Of a DNA stretch of 6,469 nucleotides, positions 5,943 to 6,469 are shown piece after piece. The notes under the pieces are model-generated. The model did not search any database. It had not been told where the DNA came from and saw nothing but the letters and a program-made list of their open reading frames with translations. A program made the position numbers and the translations under genes. Position 1 is the first letter of the stretch, and each line of letters begins with the position of its first letter. The stretch lies in the NCBI GenBank assembly GCA_024636425.1, contig JAGXHB010000212.1:1-6469 (forward strand), in the 5' to 3' direction. The stretch is from Roseobacter sp. GTDB taxonomy: Bacteria > Pseudomonadota > Alphaproteobacteria > Rhodobacterales > Rhodobacteraceae.

Positions 5943-5978
5943 CGCAGACCGTCACGCCCGAAGGCATCCCATTCTGTC

Positions 5979-6011
5979 GACTGCGCCGCGCACCGGCGCG
6001 GTCGTCTTTTT
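5979..6011 (+). terminator. Intrinsic (Rho-independent) terminator after the chaperone gene
   Basis: GACTGCGCCG (5979-5988) pairs with CGGCGCGGTC (5994-6003) over ten base pairs, including one T-G wobble, with a five-base loop. GTC and then five T residues (6007-6011) follow. It ends 20 bases before the next gene, so it should insulate that gene or attenuate read-through into it. Confidence 0.8.
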
Positions 6012-6030
6012 CTGTGTAAGAGGTTTTGCC

Positions 6031-6469
6031 ATGACACGCGGTTCTCTGGTTTTTCTCATCGCGGGCCTCACGCTCGGTCTGGTCGGCGGTCCGACCGCAG
6101 CGCAGGTATTTTCCACGCTTGCGGAAATCGACGTGCCCAGTACCGGTGTCGTAGAGGAGCCGTCGCTTGTGACGCTGGCCGACGGTCGCGTGATGATGTC
6201 CTGGACTGAACTGTCGGGAGACACCTACGCCAAGGTGGAAACGGCGATCTATGACGGTGCAACTTGGTCAGACCCCGTCACCGTTGCTGAAGGCGATGAC
6301 CTCTTCATCAGCTACGCGGACTTTGCCTCTGCCGTGGGTCTGCCAGATGGCCGTATCGCCGTCAGCTGGCTCCGGATGAACGGAGACTCGTACTACGACT
6401 ACGACGTTAACATTGCGATCTCGGATGATGACGGCAAAACGTGGGACTCCCCCATCGTGCCCCACCTGG
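6031..6469 (+). CDS. Secreted Asp-box (sialidase-fold) protein, N-terminal part (runs off right edge)
   Basis: The frame opens at ATG 6031, with AAGAGG at 6018-6023, and has no stop before the window ends, giving 146 residues. It begins with a signal peptide: MTRG, a hydrophobic core LVFLIAGLTLGLVGG, and a likely cleavage near PTAA at residue 24. The mature part shows two or three beta-propeller-like blades: EPSLVTLADGRVMMSWTEL, then FASAVGLPDGRIAVSWLRM, then the Asp-box SDDDGKTWDSP (about residues 131-141). This is the pattern of the BNR/Asp-box sialidase superfamily. True sialidase activity needs an arginine triad and a catalytic tyrosine that cannot be judged from this part, so the function is open. 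Placement after a copper chaperone gene suggests an envelope protein carried with the copper island. Its own promoter is not evident. Confidence 0.8.
   Translation, partial: MTRGSLVFLIAGLTLGLVGGPTAAQVFSTLAEIDVPSTGVVEEPSLVTLADGRVMMSWTELSGDTYAKVETAIYDGATWSDPVTVAEGDDLFISYADFASAVGLPDGRIAVSWLRMNGDSYYDYDVNIAISDDDGKTWDSPIVPHL

Overview
This GC-rich window looks like a piece of an alphaproteobacterial chromosome or plasmid, most likely Rhodobacterales. I infer that from protein style (a DUF305 protein with an N-terminal membrane anchor, a riboswitch-controlled cbtB-cbtA pair with a DUF1636 neighbour, a copA-cueR operon) and not from any marker gene. It is a metal-homeostasis island: copper export and sensing on the right, cobalt uptake on the left, with scars of rearrangement between them.

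Left part (1-1883). The 5' end of a DUF305-type membrane protein gene runs off the left edge on the minus strand (1-114). After a 241-base non-coding gap comes a plus-strand gene for a small cysteine-containing DUF1636 protein (356-712). It converges on a minus-strand cobalt-transport unit: promoter (1797-1825), cobalamin riboswitch (about 1592-1792), cbtB (1378-1548) and cbtA (726-1376). cbtB and cbtA are separated by one base.

Middle (1884-2683). This holds a gene for a 158-residue multi-pass membrane protein that I cannot name (1996-2472, minus). On one side is a 77-base remnant of a cueR 3' end (1884-1960). On the other is a 47-base remnant of a DUF305 gene start (2599-2645). Both fragments have full or better-preserved counterparts in the window, so the area is a patchwork from duplication and insertion.

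Right part (2684-6469). A minus-strand copA-cueR operon encodes a Cu(I)-exporting P1B-type ATPase with two N-terminal metal-binding domains, followed by its copper sensor. A plus-strand gene for a small copper chaperone (5745-5942) diverges from it. The 141-base intergenic region holds two back-to-back promoters, each with the 19-base spacer and TTCC/GGAA dyad typical of CueR targets. A strong intrinsic terminator follows the chaperone gene. A secreted Asp-box (sialidase-fold) protein gene then starts at 6031 and runs off the right edge.

How it works together (inference from known families): Cu(I) binds CueR, CueR activates both divergent promoters, the chaperone binds cytosolic copper and CopA exports it, while cueR expression rises with copA in a feedback loop. 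Separately, low cobalamin would relieve the riboswitch and raise CbtAB to bring in cobalt. I see no CRISPR array, tRNA, rRNA or intact insertion sequence.
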